A stretch of DNA of 64,000 nt from Microbacterium sp. C5A9 (GTDB lineage Bacteria; Actinomycetota; Actinomycetes; Actinomycetales; Microbacteriaceae): contig NZ_JABXGD010000009.1 of the NCBI RefSeq assembly GCF_022627955.1, forward strand, positions 124,001 through 188,000. The letters run 5' to 3'. Numbering within the stretch: the first letter of the stretch is position 1; the number at the start of each line of letters is the position of its first letter. A program made the translations under genes and the position numbers. Of this stretch, positions 10,432 to 18,112 are shown in pieces. Under the pieces are notes generated by a model. The model saw nothing but the letters and a program-made list of their open reading frames with translations, ran no database searches and was not told the origin of the DNA.

Positions 10432-11624
10432 CGATTCCTCCGTCTACGTTCGCGCGGAACTGTGCTCCAGATCAGGTCTGCGTCTGGTTGGTCGCCGGTG
10501 CGCCAGGAGCCGGTGCTGACGGTCACTGCGGCGACGTTGACGAACGCCGCGAGCGGCACCGCGAACAGGGCTCCCGGGATTCCTCCCACCATCGATCCCC
10601 CGGCGACGACCAGCACGACCGCGAGAGGATGCACCTTGACGGCGGATCCCATCAGGATCGGCTGCAGGATGTGCCCCTCGAGCTGCTGGACGCCGAGGAC
10701 GACGGCGAGCATCGCGAGCGCGATCCAGGGGCCGTTGTAGACGAGGGCGAGCAGCACGGCGATGGCGCCGGTCACGACGGCACCCACGATCGGGATGAAC
10801 GAGCCGAGGAAGACGAGCACCGCGACCGGGATCGCCAGCGGCACACCGAGCAGAGCCGCACCGATCCCGATGCCGACCGCGTCGATCGCCGCCACGAGCA
10901 TCTGGGTCCGTGCGTAGTTGACGATCGTGGCGAAGCCGTTGCTCGCCGCCGCGTCAGCGGCGGGGCGCGCAGCCCGCGGGAAGAGACGCAGCGTCCATCT
11001 CCAGATGCCTCGCCCGTCCGCCAGCAGGCAGATGAGGATGAACAGCGACAGCACCGCGCCCGTCACGACGTGCGCAGCGGTGGTGCCGACAGCGAGGGCG
11101 CCGTTGAGAAGAGCCTGCGTCTGCTCGTTGATGATCTGCAGACCCTGGTCGATGTAGCCCTGGATCTGGGTCTCGCTGAGGTGCAGGGGTCCGGTGAGGA
11201 GGAACTGACGGAACTCCTCGATCGCCTTCGCGCTGCGCTCCTGCACGTCGGGCAGTTGTGCGCGCACCTGCCAGATCACGAGCCAGAGCAGCAGTGAGAC
11301 GATCGCCAGGGTCCCGATGATCGAGAGGGCGACGGCCAGCCATCGTGGGAAGCGGTGCCGCAGCATCCACTGCATCGCGGGCCACAGCAGCGCGGTGATG
11401 AGGATGCCGACCATGAGCGGGATGACGAGGAGCTTGAGCTCGATCACGAGCCAGATGATCCCCGCGACCGCGGCGGCGATGAGAAGGAGCCGCCAGGCGT
11501 AGGCCGCCGTGATGCGCAGCCCGACGGGGACCGCCTCGTCGGTCTGGGCGGCCGCGGGGCGATCCGGGGCAGCCGCGCGCGGACGGAAGAGATCTCTCAG
11601 CCGGGGACGCTGCTCTTCGCTCAT
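10428..11624 (-). CDS. AI-2E family transporter (first copy)
   Basis: A 398-residue membrane protein with about eight hydrophobic segments. It has the family's C-terminal half GVPLAIPVAVLVFLGSFIPIVGAVV and LEGHILQPILMGSAVKVHPLAV. Members of this PerM/TqsA-like family export small molecules or ions; quorum-signal export is shown for few, so the name should not be taken literally. Co-transcription with ilvA is likely. The ATG at 11624 lies six bases after TAGACT, suggesting leaderless expression. A second, divergent copy lies at 53868-55001. Confidence 0.9.
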   Translation of the reverse strand: MSEEQRPRLRDLFRPRAAAPDRPAAAQTDEAVPVGLRITAAYAWRLLLIAAAVAGIIWLVIELKLLVIPLMVGILITALLWPAMQWMLRHRFPRWLAVALSIIGTLAIVSLLLWLVIWQVRAQLPDVQERSAKAIEEFRQFLLTGPLHLSETQIQGYIDQGLQIINEQTQALLNGALAVGTTAAHVVTGAVLSLFILICLLADGRGIWRWTLRLFPRAARPAADAAASNGFATIVNYARTQMLVAAIDAVGIGIGAALLGVPLAIPVAVLVFLGSFIPIVGAVVTGAIAVLLALVYNGPWIALAMLAVVLGVQQLEGHILQPILMGSAVKVHPLAVVLVVAGGSMVGGIPGALFAVPLAAFVNVAAVTVSTGSWRTGDQPDADLIWSTVPRERRRRNR

Positions 11625-11636
11625 CGCCCAAGTCTA
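11625..11636 (-). promoter_or_regulatory. Leaderless -10 box for the AI-2E/ilvA operon
   Basis: TAGACT on the minus strand (11636-11631), six bases, then ATG. Confidence 0.55.
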
Positions 11637-11688
11637 CGGCGCGGCCACCGGCCGTCTCGACGACCGCTCCGGTGTCGGCGTCCGGCGA

Positions 11689-11700
11689 TACGCTGACGAC
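11689..11700 (+). promoter_or_regulatory. Leaderless -10 box for the YcaQ-like gene
   Basis: TACGCT at 11689-11694, six bases, then GTG at 11701. It supports that start over the longer open frame reaching back to 11509. Confidence 0.55.
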
Positions 11701-12963
11701 GTGACCGACACCCTCAGCGCCACCCAGGCTCGACGAATCGCGCTCGCCGCACAGGGTTTCACGCGCGCTCGACCGAGCTCCGTCTCCACGCGGCACCTGC
11801 ACCGCGTCATGGACAGGCTCGGGGTCCTGCAGATCGACTCGGTCAACGTGTTCGCGCGCTCGCACTACCTGCCGATGTTCTCGCGACTGGGGTCATACGA
11901 CCCGGCACTGCTCGATCGGGCGTTCCACTCGCGCACGACGCACTACGTCGAGTACATGGCGCATGAAGCCACGTTCATCCCCGTCGAGGACTGGCCGCTA
12001 TGGCGATTCCGGATGGACGACTTCCGTGCGCGCTGGGCAGGACCCGATTCCTGGATGAGCAGCAACGCCCGCACGCTGCAGTGGGTGCAGGACGAGCTCC
12101 GTGACCGCGGGCCGCTCCGCCCGGCGGATCTGCGAGCCGATGCTCCCCGCGAGCGCGGCACCTGGTGGGACTGGGATGACGTGAAACTCGCCCTCGAGCA
12201 CCTCTGGCGCACGGGAGACGTCGCCATCAGCGGGCGTCGAGGATTCGAGCGCAGCTACGCCCTCGCCGAGCGCGTGATCCCCGATCACATCCTCTCGACG
12301 CACGTGCCTCGTGACGACGCGATCCGCGAGCTCACGCGACGCGCGGCACGGTCGTCGGGGGTGGCGACCCAGTCCGACCTCGCCGATTACCATCGCATCC
12401 GCGATCGGTCGGCGGTGGCGCGGTCCATCGCCGACCTCGCCGAGGCGGGCGAGCTCCTCCCGGTCACCGTGCGCGGATGGGATCGCGGGGGCCGGGCGCT
12501 TCCGGCATGGCGTCACCGCGAGGCGGTTCTGCCGCGCCGAGTCGATGCGGCGGCGCTGCTGACCCCGTTCGACCCCGTCGTCTGGTTCCGCGACCGGGCG
12601 CTGCGCGCCTTCGAGCTCGACTACCGCATCGAGATCTACGTCCCCGCAGAGAAGCGACGGTACGGGTACTACTCGCTGCCCGTGCTCGTCGGCGACCGGA
12701 TCGTCGCCCGCGTCGACCTCAAGGCAGACCGTGCGACATCGACCCTTCAGGTGCAATCCGCCTGGTGGGAGCCTCAGGCCGAGCCCTCCGTCGATGCCGA
12801 GCGGATCGCCGCCGAGCTCGCACTCGCGGCCTCGTGGCAGGGGCTCGCGCACATCTCGGTGTCGGGGTGGGGCACAGCCGCCGACAGCCTGCACGCGGCT
12901 CTCTCCGCTCACCCCGAGGCATCGGTCCGCCGCCACGTGCACGCCAGAGAAGGCGTGACATGA
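11701..12963 (+). CDS. YcaQ/AlkZ-like winged-helix DNA glycosylase family protein
   Basis: A 420-residue protein from the GTG at 11701. It has the family's N-terminal block LGVLQIDSVNVFARSHYLPMFSRLG, the HYVEYMAHEATFIP region, and the C-terminal LLTPFDPVVWFRDRALRAFELDYR and ERIAAELALAASWQGL blocks. YcaQ and AlkZ excise interstrand crosslink adducts; actinobacterial members are mostly untested. The frame stays open upstream, but the leaderless box and the beginning of family-like sequence favour 11701. The stop overlaps the next gene's ATG. Confidence 0.87.
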   Translation: MTDTLSATQARRIALAAQGFTRARPSSVSTRHLHRVMDRLGVLQIDSVNVFARSHYLPMFSRLGSYDPALLDRAFHSRTTHYVEYMAHEATFIPVEDWPLWRFRMDDFRARWAGPDSWMSSNARTLQWVQDELRDRGPLRPADLRADAPRERGTWWDWDDVKLALEHLWRTGDVAISGRRGFERSYALAERVIPDHILSTHVPRDDAIRELTRRAARSSGVATQSDLADYHRIRDRSAVARSIADLAEAGELLPVTVRGWDRGGRALPAWRHREAVLPRRVDAAALLTPFDPVVWFRDRALRAFELDYRIEIYVPAEKRRYGYYSLPVLVGDRIVARVDLKADRATSTLQVQSAWWEPQAEPSVDAERIAAELALAASWQGLAHISVSGWGTAADSLHAALSAHPEASVRRHVHAREGVT

Positions 12964-13451
12964 GCCGCCGCACGGCGTGGACCGTGGGCAGCGTCGCCGC
13001 CGCCCTCGTGCTCGCGGGCGCAGTGCTCTGGGTGTGGCAGGCGTCGAGCGAGCACCCGTCCCCCGATGATCCGGTCTCCACCGCCGCTTCCGCCTCGCCG
13101 ACGGCCTCCCGTGATCCGCAGGAGCTCGCCCAGCAGCGGCTCGACGACGCGCTCGAGGAGTGCACCTCCGAGGAGATCGTCGGAGGTGCCGTCCCCGAGG
13201 GGTGCGGCATCCGGATCCCGTGGGGGACGGAGTTCGCGGACGTCGACGGGATCCGATTCCGGATCGAGCGGATGCCCGTGCTCGAACTGACCGATGACGG
13301 TTTCGTCGCCGACGGCGGAGTGCTGGTCGCGACGGTCACGGGCACGGGACAGGACGGCGCAGCACGGACGGAGACCTATCGCACCGAGTCGTGGTCCGTC
13401 CGCGGGGATGCGACGATCACCGGAGACCGGGTCGACCTCGACATCTGGTGA
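12960..13451 (+). CDS. Hypothetical secreted or membrane-anchored protein
   Basis: A 163-residue protein beginning with a signal-anchor (SVAAALVLAGAVLWVWQA, about residues 11-28). A Ser/Pro/Ala-rich linker follows, then a beta-rich domain holding a cysteine pair (ECTSEEIVGGAVPEGCGI, about 72-89). No lipobox cysteine is present, so it is probably anchored by its N-terminus. I do not recognise a family. It overlaps the YcaQ-like gene by four bases, indicating co-expression, but a shared function is unclear. Confidence 0.75.
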   Translation: MSRRTAWTVGSVAAALVLAGAVLWVWQASSEHPSPDDPVSTAASASPTASRDPQELAQQRLDDALEECTSEEIVGGAVPEGCGIRIPWGTEFADVDGIRFRIERMPVLELTDDGFVADGGVLVATVTGTGQDGAARTETYRTESWSVRGDATITGDRVDLDIW

Positions 13452-13483
13452 CGGATTGCCCCGGAGCCTCCTCCGGAGACGCG

Positions 13484-13517
13484 GAAGGCCCGATGCGGCG
13501 ATGCGCATCGGGCCTTC
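13484..13517. terminator. Bidirectional terminator between converging genes
   Basis: A perfect 14-bp stem joins 13484-13497 (gaaggcccgatgcg) and 13504-13517. It sits between the 13451 stop on the plus strand and the LemA stop at 13537 on the minus strand. Confidence 0.8.
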
Positions 13518-13536
13518 GGACGTCAGAGCCTCAGGC

Positions 13537-14103
13537 TCAGAACTGCACGCGGGGCGGTTCGGAGATCGCGCCGCTGTCTGCCACCTCGAAGAACTCCCGC
13601 TCGGTGAAGCCGAGTCCCTTGGCGAACAGGTTGTTCGGGAAGACCTTGATCTTGGTGTTGAGCTCACGCACTCCGCCGTTGTAGAAGCGGCGAGCGGCCT
13701 GGATCTTGTCTTCGGTGTCGACGAGCGCCTGCTGCAGCTGGAGGAAGTTCTGGCTCGCCTGCAGCTGCGGATACGCCTCGGCGACCGCGAAGAGGCTGCG
13801 GAGGGCCTGCTGAAGGTGTCCTTCGGCGATTCCGGCCTCGCCGGGGCCACCGGCTGAGAGAGTCTCGGCGCGAGCACGCGTGACGTTCTCGAACACCGCC
13901 TTCTCGTGCGATGCATACCCCTTGACCGTCTCGATCAGGTTGGGGATCAGATCAGCTCGGCGCTTGAGCTGCACGGTGATGCCGCTCCATGCCTCGTCGA
14001 CGCGGATCTTCAGCTGCACCAGCGAGTTGTACGTCGCCCACAGATAGATTCCGACGAGCAGAATCACACCGACGACGATCAGTACCGGCACGAGCCATTC
14101 CAT
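13537..14103 (-). CDS. LemA family protein
   Basis: A 188-residue protein with an N-terminal membrane segment (residues 4-23), then the LemA core: YNSLVQLKIRVDEAWSGI, VQLKRRADLIPNLIETVKGYASHE, and the C-terminal FYNGGVRELNTKIKVFPNN. LemA proteins are membrane-anchored four-helix proteins of poorly known function, often beside DUF2207 or M48 protease genes; no such partner is present here. An RBS-like GAGGAAGG lies upstream, so this gene is not leaderless. Confidence 0.92.
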   Translation of the reverse strand: MEWLVPVLIVVGVILLVGIYLWATYNSLVQLKIRVDEAWSGITVQLKRRADLIPNLIETVKGYASHEKAVFENVTRARAETLSAGGPGEAGIAEGHLQQALRSLFAVAEAYPQLQASQNFLQLQQALVDTEDKIQAARRFYNGGVRELNTKIKVFPNNLFAKGLGFTEREFFEVADSGAISEPPRVQF

Positions 14104-14191
14104 CAGAGGCCCACCCTTCCTCGTGTTTGTCTCATCCTATCCGCGCAGTCTGCACGCCGACTGGGTGCGGCCCGTGCACCGGAGCGTGGTC

Positions 14192-15505
14192 TCACTCCCC
14201 CAGCACGCGGTCGAGGTACCGGTTGGAGAACCGTCGCTCGGGATCCAGTCGGTCGCGAAGAGCCGTGAAGTCGTCGAATCGCGGATACCTCTCGCGCAGC
14301 TGCGCGGCGTCGAGGGTATGGAGCTTGCCCCAGTGCGGCCGGCCACCGTGCTCGAGCATGATCTGCTCGACCGCTTCGAAGTAGGCCGTCGGGTCGGCTC
14401 TCCAGTAGCGGTGCACGGCGATGTAGCCGGTCGCCCGACCGTGGGCTGTCGAGAGCCAGCGATCGTCCTCCGCCGCGAAGCGGACCTCGATCGGGAACTC
14501 GATGCGCCACCCTCGTCGCTCGATCAGCTTCTGAACGGCGCGGAACGCCGGCACCACGTGCTCGGCGGGAAGCGCGTACTCCATCTCGCGGAAGCGCACG
14601 GTACGGCTCTGGGTCAGCACCCGGTGCGAACGGTCGGTGTACCGACGGTCACCCGTGAGCCTCACGGCGAGCCTGTTGAACGGCGGAGTCACGGCGGGCA
14701 CCAGCTGCGCCCCCGCGCACACCACGCGGTAGACGCCGTTCGACAGCAGCGTCTCATCGATCCAGCGGCCCACGACGGGCAGCGGCTGCCGTCGGGTGGA
14801 CTCCGGCACGCGGGTCTGCCGCTTCGTCAGGGCGACCTCGGTGTGCGGGAACCAGTAGAACTCGAAGTGATCGGACGAGGCGACGCGATCGTCCAGGGTC
14901 GCCAGCACGTCGTCGAGGGGCGCGGGCTCGTCGACCGCGTCGAGCACGAACGCGGGCACGCACTGCAGCGTGACCTCGACGATGATGCCGAGTGCGCCGA
15001 GACCCAGCGCCACGGCGGGAAGCAGCTCGGGGCTGTTCTCGTCGTCGATGCGGAGGAAGTCGCCGGATGCCGTGACCATCGTGACGCCCACGACCTGCGT
15101 CGCGAGACCACCGAACCCGGATCCGGTGCCGTGGGTACCGGTCGACACGGCCCCGGCGATCGACTGCCGATCGATGTCGCCGAGGTTCTCCATCGCGAGG
15201 CCGTGCGGCGCGAGCAGCGCGGGGATGCGATGGAGCCGTGTTCCCGCCAGCAGGGTGACCCGTCCCCGCTGCGGATCGGCAGAGACGAGTCCCTGCATGT
15301 CATCCAGCTCGAGCAGCACCCCCGGGGCGATCGCGATTCCCGTGAAGCTGTGGCCTGCGCCCACCGCTTTGATGCTGAGCCCGTGCGCGAGCGCGGCCAC
15401 GACGGCACGCTGCACGCCTTCCGGGGAGCGCGGGCGCTCGACGCGGAGCGGTCTGACCTGCGCGGATCGCGCCCAGTTCTGCCACGTGCCGCCGATCCTC
15501 GTCAC
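14192..15505 (-). CDS. FAD-dependent D-arabinono-1,4-lactone / L-gulonolactone oxidase-like protein
   Basis: A 437-residue oxidoreductase. The N-terminal FAD-binding PCMH domain (about 10-180) contains IKAVGAGHSFTGIAIA and the GAVSTGTHGTGSGFGGL loop. The C-terminal ALO domain ends with HGGRPHWGKLHTLDAAQLRERYPRFDDF, in which HWGK is diagnostic. Relatives oxidise sugar-derived aldono-lactones or alditols. The usual VHxGH-type flavinylation histidine is represented by GAGHSF, so covalent FAD is possible. It overlaps the upstream PLP-enzyme gene by four bases, a pairing that suggests a joint pathway I cannot name. Confidence 0.88.
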   Translation of the reverse strand: MTRIGGTWQNWARSAQVRPLRVERPRSPEGVQRAVVAALAHGLSIKAVGAGHSFTGIAIAPGVLLELDDMQGLVSADPQRGRVTLLAGTRLHRIPALLAPHGLAMENLGDIDRQSIAGAVSTGTHGTGSGFGGLATQVVGVTMVTASGDFLRIDDENSPELLPAVALGLGALGIIVEVTLQCVPAFVLDAVDEPAPLDDVLATLDDRVASSDHFEFYWFPHTEVALTKRQTRVPESTRRQPLPVVGRWIDETLLSNGVYRVVCAGAQLVPAVTPPFNRLAVRLTGDRRYTDRSHRVLTQSRTVRFREMEYALPAEHVVPAFRAVQKLIERRGWRIEFPIEVRFAAEDDRWLSTAHGRATGYIAVHRYWRADPTAYFEAVEQIMLEHGGRPHWGKLHTLDAAQLRERYPRFDDFTALRDRLDPERRFSNRYLDRVLGE

Positions 15506-16749
15506 AGGAACGCCTTTCCTTCGCCGCGGTAGGTCGGCAGCTCGTCGATGACCTCGTCTCCGGAGACCAGGTGATACCGCTCGATGCGCTCGGCCGGCTC
15601 ACCGCTCTTGGAGTGACGGAACCAGACCCGGTCGCCGACCCCGAGACGCGATGCGGCGCGCCCCTGCAGGGGCGTCTGCACCTCGCCGGCCGCCTCGCGG
15701 GCGAGGGTCCGCAGACCCTCCGGCCAGACCGGCAGCGGCTGCCGGGATGCCAGGGCGGGGCCGGAGGCGATCCACCCGCCGCCGAGCACCGTGGCGATGT
15801 CGACGGCAGGTCGGCGGACGACGTCGAAGGCGAAGGCCGATGCCGGAGCGGGGCGGAACGAGCGGTAGCCGTCGAACAGGTGTCCGCCGAGAAGCCCGCT
15901 GCCCGCGCTCGCCTCCGTGAGGGACTCGTCGCTGCCGGTGAACTCGAGCGAACCGGTGCCCCCGCCGTTGAGGAACTCCAGCGGCGCGACATCGACGAGA
16001 GCCGCCACGATCGCTGCGCGACGCTCTCGGAGTTCGGCGCGGGAGCGCGACTGCACGAAGCGGATCAGCGGAGCATCCGCACCCGCGTCGTCGCCCTGGC
16101 CGGCGATCTGGGCTTCATACATCTGCAGCCCGACCAGCCGGAAGCCGGGGCGCCGGACGATCTGGCGGGCGAACGCGGCGACCTCGCCCGCGCTGAACAG
16201 CGCCGATCTCCGCACCCCGATGTGCCCGAGGGTCGCCGACCGCCACGATGCGTCGGCATCGATCGCCACCCTGATCTCGGGTCTGCGCCCCGCCGGCGCG
16301 ACGCTGTCGATCACGTCGAGGTGCGCCGGATCGTCGACCATCAGCGTGACGCGTCGTGCCGCCTCCTCCGAGGCGAACAGCTCTGCGAGCCCGGCGCGGT
16401 CGACCGTCGGATACCCGATCACGATGTCATCGTGCGTCTCGGCGAGCCAGAGCGCTTCGGCGAGCGTGAACGCCAGGATGCCGCGATACCCCGGGAGTGC
16501 GAGAACGGCGTCGAGCACCGATCGCACGCGGACCGACTTCGACGCCACGCGGATCGGCAGTCCCCCGGCACGCGCCAGCAGGTCCATCGCGTTGTGGCGC
16601 AGCGCATCGTGATCGATGACGGCGACGGGTGCCGGGAGATGACCGGTCGCCGCGGACAGGCGTGGCCAGTATCGGGAGGGATCCTGCCACTCCGGAGCGA
16701 CGGACGAGGGTCCCCGGTCAGGGCTCAGATCAGCGGTGAGGTCGAGCAC
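15502..16749 (-). CDS. Alanine racemase-like fold-type III PLP enzyme (amino acid deaminase/aldolase type)
   Basis: A 415-residue protein. VAVIDHDALRHNAMDLLARA followed by PIRVASKSVR near residue 70 supplies the PLP lysine of an alanine-racemase-type barrel. LVGLQMYEAQIAGQ and the late GGGTGSLEFTGSDESLTEASAGSGLLGGHLFDGY region resemble D-threonine aldolase and D-serine dehydratase-type proteins. The C-terminal part VWFRHSKSGEPAERIERYHLVSG fits that subgroup. The likely role is cleavage or deamination of a D- or beta-hydroxy amino acid. The GTG start at 16749 sits six bases after TAGGGT. The FAD oxidase overlaps it downstream. Confidence 0.85.
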   Translation of the reverse strand: MLDLTADLSPDRGPSSVAPEWQDPSRYWPRLSAATGHLPAPVAVIDHDALRHNAMDLLARAGGLPIRVASKSVRVRSVLDAVLALPGYRGILAFTLAEALWLAETHDDIVIGYPTVDRAGLAELFASEEAARRVTLMVDDPAHLDVIDSVAPAGRRPEIRVAIDADASWRSATLGHIGVRRSALFSAGEVAAFARQIVRRPGFRLVGLQMYEAQIAGQGDDAGADAPLIRFVQSRSRAELRERRAAIVAALVDVAPLEFLNGGGTGSLEFTGSDESLTEASAGSGLLGGHLFDGYRSFRPAPASAFAFDVVRRPAVDIATVLGGGWIASGPALASRQPLPVWPEGLRTLAREAAGEVQTPLQGRAASRLGVGDRVWFRHSKSGEPAERIERYHLVSGDEVIDELPTYRGEGKAFL

Positions 16750-16761
16750 TCCCCCACCCTA
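16750..16761 (-). promoter_or_regulatory. Leaderless -10 box for the PLP-enzyme/FAD-oxidase pair
   Basis: TAGGGT on the minus strand (16761-16756), six bases, then GTG at 16749. Confidence 0.55.
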
Positions 16762-16893
16762 CGGCGTCGGTGGACCGAGGATCATGCTTTTCGAGACCGG
16801 GTCGCAGGCATGCGTCGCCCGTCGCTCGGTCCGTCGCTCGGCGGAGGTGCGCCCTCGCGCTCCGTGTACGCTGAGCCAGGGCACCGGCCGCAC

Positions 16894-16966
16894 GCCCCCG
16901 TAGCCCAATGGCAGAGGCAGGCGACTTAAAATCGCTTCAGTCTGGGTTCGAGTCCCAGCGGGGGCA
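16894..16966 (+). tRNA. tRNA with anticodon UAA (leucine by codon), short variable loop
   Basis: A full cloverleaf can be drawn. The acceptor is gcccccg (16894-16900) with cgggggc (16959-16965) and discriminator A at 16966. The D arm is gccc..ggc with an AATGGCAGA loop. The anticodon stem ggcga/tcgct surrounds the loop cttaaaa, with anticodon TAA at 16927-16929 after the conserved T at 16926. The variable loop is only five bases (tcagt). The T arm is ctggg-ttcgagt-cccag. CCA is not encoded. Leucine tRNAs normally have a long variable arm; this one is type I, so the leucine assignment comes only from the anticodon. Confidence 0.93.
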
Positions 16967-16983
16967 CCCACGGACCGTCGGCA

Positions 16984-17811
16984 TCAGCGTCCGAAGAGGT
17001 CGCCGATCCCCGGAATCCCGAGGTCGCCCAGCTTCTGGCCCCACTCCCCGGCAGTGTCGCCGAAGCCCGACACCGCTTCTCCGGCCGAACCGAGCACTCC
17101 TTCCGCCGCACCCGAGACTCCATCGACGGCACCGGACATGCCCTCGGCCGCGCCGGAGACGAGCTCCTCGGCTCCGAGCCCTCCCGCGATCGCCTCGAGG
17201 TCCACGCCCTGCGCCAGCGCGTCGAAGTCGACACCGAGACCGGCCGCCTGCTCGAGCAGCGGCCCGGCGACCGCGCTCGTCACCGCCCCCATCGCCACCA
17301 CTCCCAGCACGCCGACGGCAGCCCCGCCCACGACACCGGCGGCGCCGACGCCGCGCACGCGTGACAGCAGCCCCCGCATCCGCCCGGGACCGGCGGCCTC
17401 GGTCCGACCGGCGGCGCGGGCGAGGTCGAAGGCGGATGCTGACGCGGGGCGCTCCTGCGGCGGCAGCTCGGCATTCATGCGCTCCTGCACCTGCGCGCGC
17501 TGCGCCGGCGTCAGGCGTGAGAACGCCTCGCGGTGGATCTCCTCGACCCGGTGCGGGTCGGCGGTCTGGAGCAGGTAGTCGTAGCGTGCGATCGCCGCGC
17601 GATCGGCGTCCGTCCCCCCACTCGGGGTCTTGGCTGCGCCCTGGGTCCGGCTTCTCGCGCCCGGGGCCGGCGGCGGGCTGTACGGGTGTCGGGCGCCGTC
17701 GCGCGCAGACGGTGTGTGGCGAGATGTCTCGGACGGGCGAGCGTCGCCCTTCTTGCCATCGAGGTCGAGAGCCTGTGAGGCCATTCCGAGCAGACGGTCC
17801 AGCATTCCCAT
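16984..17811 (-). CDS. Hypothetical Ala/Gly-rich protein with a membrane segment and degenerate C-terminal repeats
   Basis: A 275-residue protein from the ATG at 17811, chosen because GAAGGA lies upstream and the longer frame has no RBS. It begins MGMLDRLLGMASQALDLDG, has a Pro/Ala/Arg-rich stretch and then a helical region (DRAAIARYDYLLQTADPHRVEEIHREAFSRLTP, given here as YDYLLQTADPHRVEEIHREA). A hydrophobic segment lies near residues 163-190 (VGAAGVVGGAAVGVLGVVAM). The C-terminus consists of loose repeats of the type SGAAEGxxG (SGAAEGMSGAVDGVSGAAEG). I recognise no catalytic motif. It may be a membrane-associated structural protein. Confidence 0.78.
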   Translation of the reverse strand: MGMLDRLLGMASQALDLDGKKGDARPSETSRHTPSARDGARHPYSPPPAPGARSRTQGAAKTPSGGTDADRAAIARYDYLLQTADPHRVEEIHREAFSRLTPAQRAQVQERMNAELPPQERPASASAFDLARAAGRTEAAGPGRMRGLLSRVRGVGAAGVVGGAAVGVLGVVAMGAVTSAVAGPLLEQAAGLGVDFDALAQGVDLEAIAGGLGAEELVSGAAEGMSGAVDGVSGAAEGVLGSAGEAVSGFGDTAGEWGQKLGDLGIPGIGDLFGR

Positions 17812-18112
17812 GGTCGTGATTCCTTCGTGTGGCGTGTGAACAGCCACCGGACGCACGACCTCGGAGGGCACGGGGGTTCGACGGCTGTCCGCGGATACGG
17901 ACGCCAGGTCTCCTCCACCCGAGAAGGGCCGGTGGGCCGGGACACGATCTCATGTCCGTAATGACGACGCCACCGCAGTCGGGAGTACTCCCCTTGCGAG
18001 GATCACGGTAGCGGGCCGAGCTATGAATGCGGTGCGAACCGGGCGCAGCGCTCCCCACACGACGAAAGCCCCGATCCGCAGGGATCGGGGCTTTCGAGAC
18101 GAGGGGGCGCGA
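17812..18112. other. Gene-free stretch upstream of the hypothetical gene
   Basis: About 300 bases with no supportable coding frame. It holds the ndh terminator at its right end (18063-18096) and presumably the promoter of the minus-strand gene starting at 17811. No clear -10/-35 pair, tRNA or repeat was found. Confidence 0.6.
18063..18096 (-). terminator. Terminator after ndh
   Basis: A perfect 15-bp stem joins 18063-18077 (cgaaagccccgatcc) and 18082-18096 with a 4-base loop. It begins 17 bases beyond the ndh stop. Confidence 0.8.
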
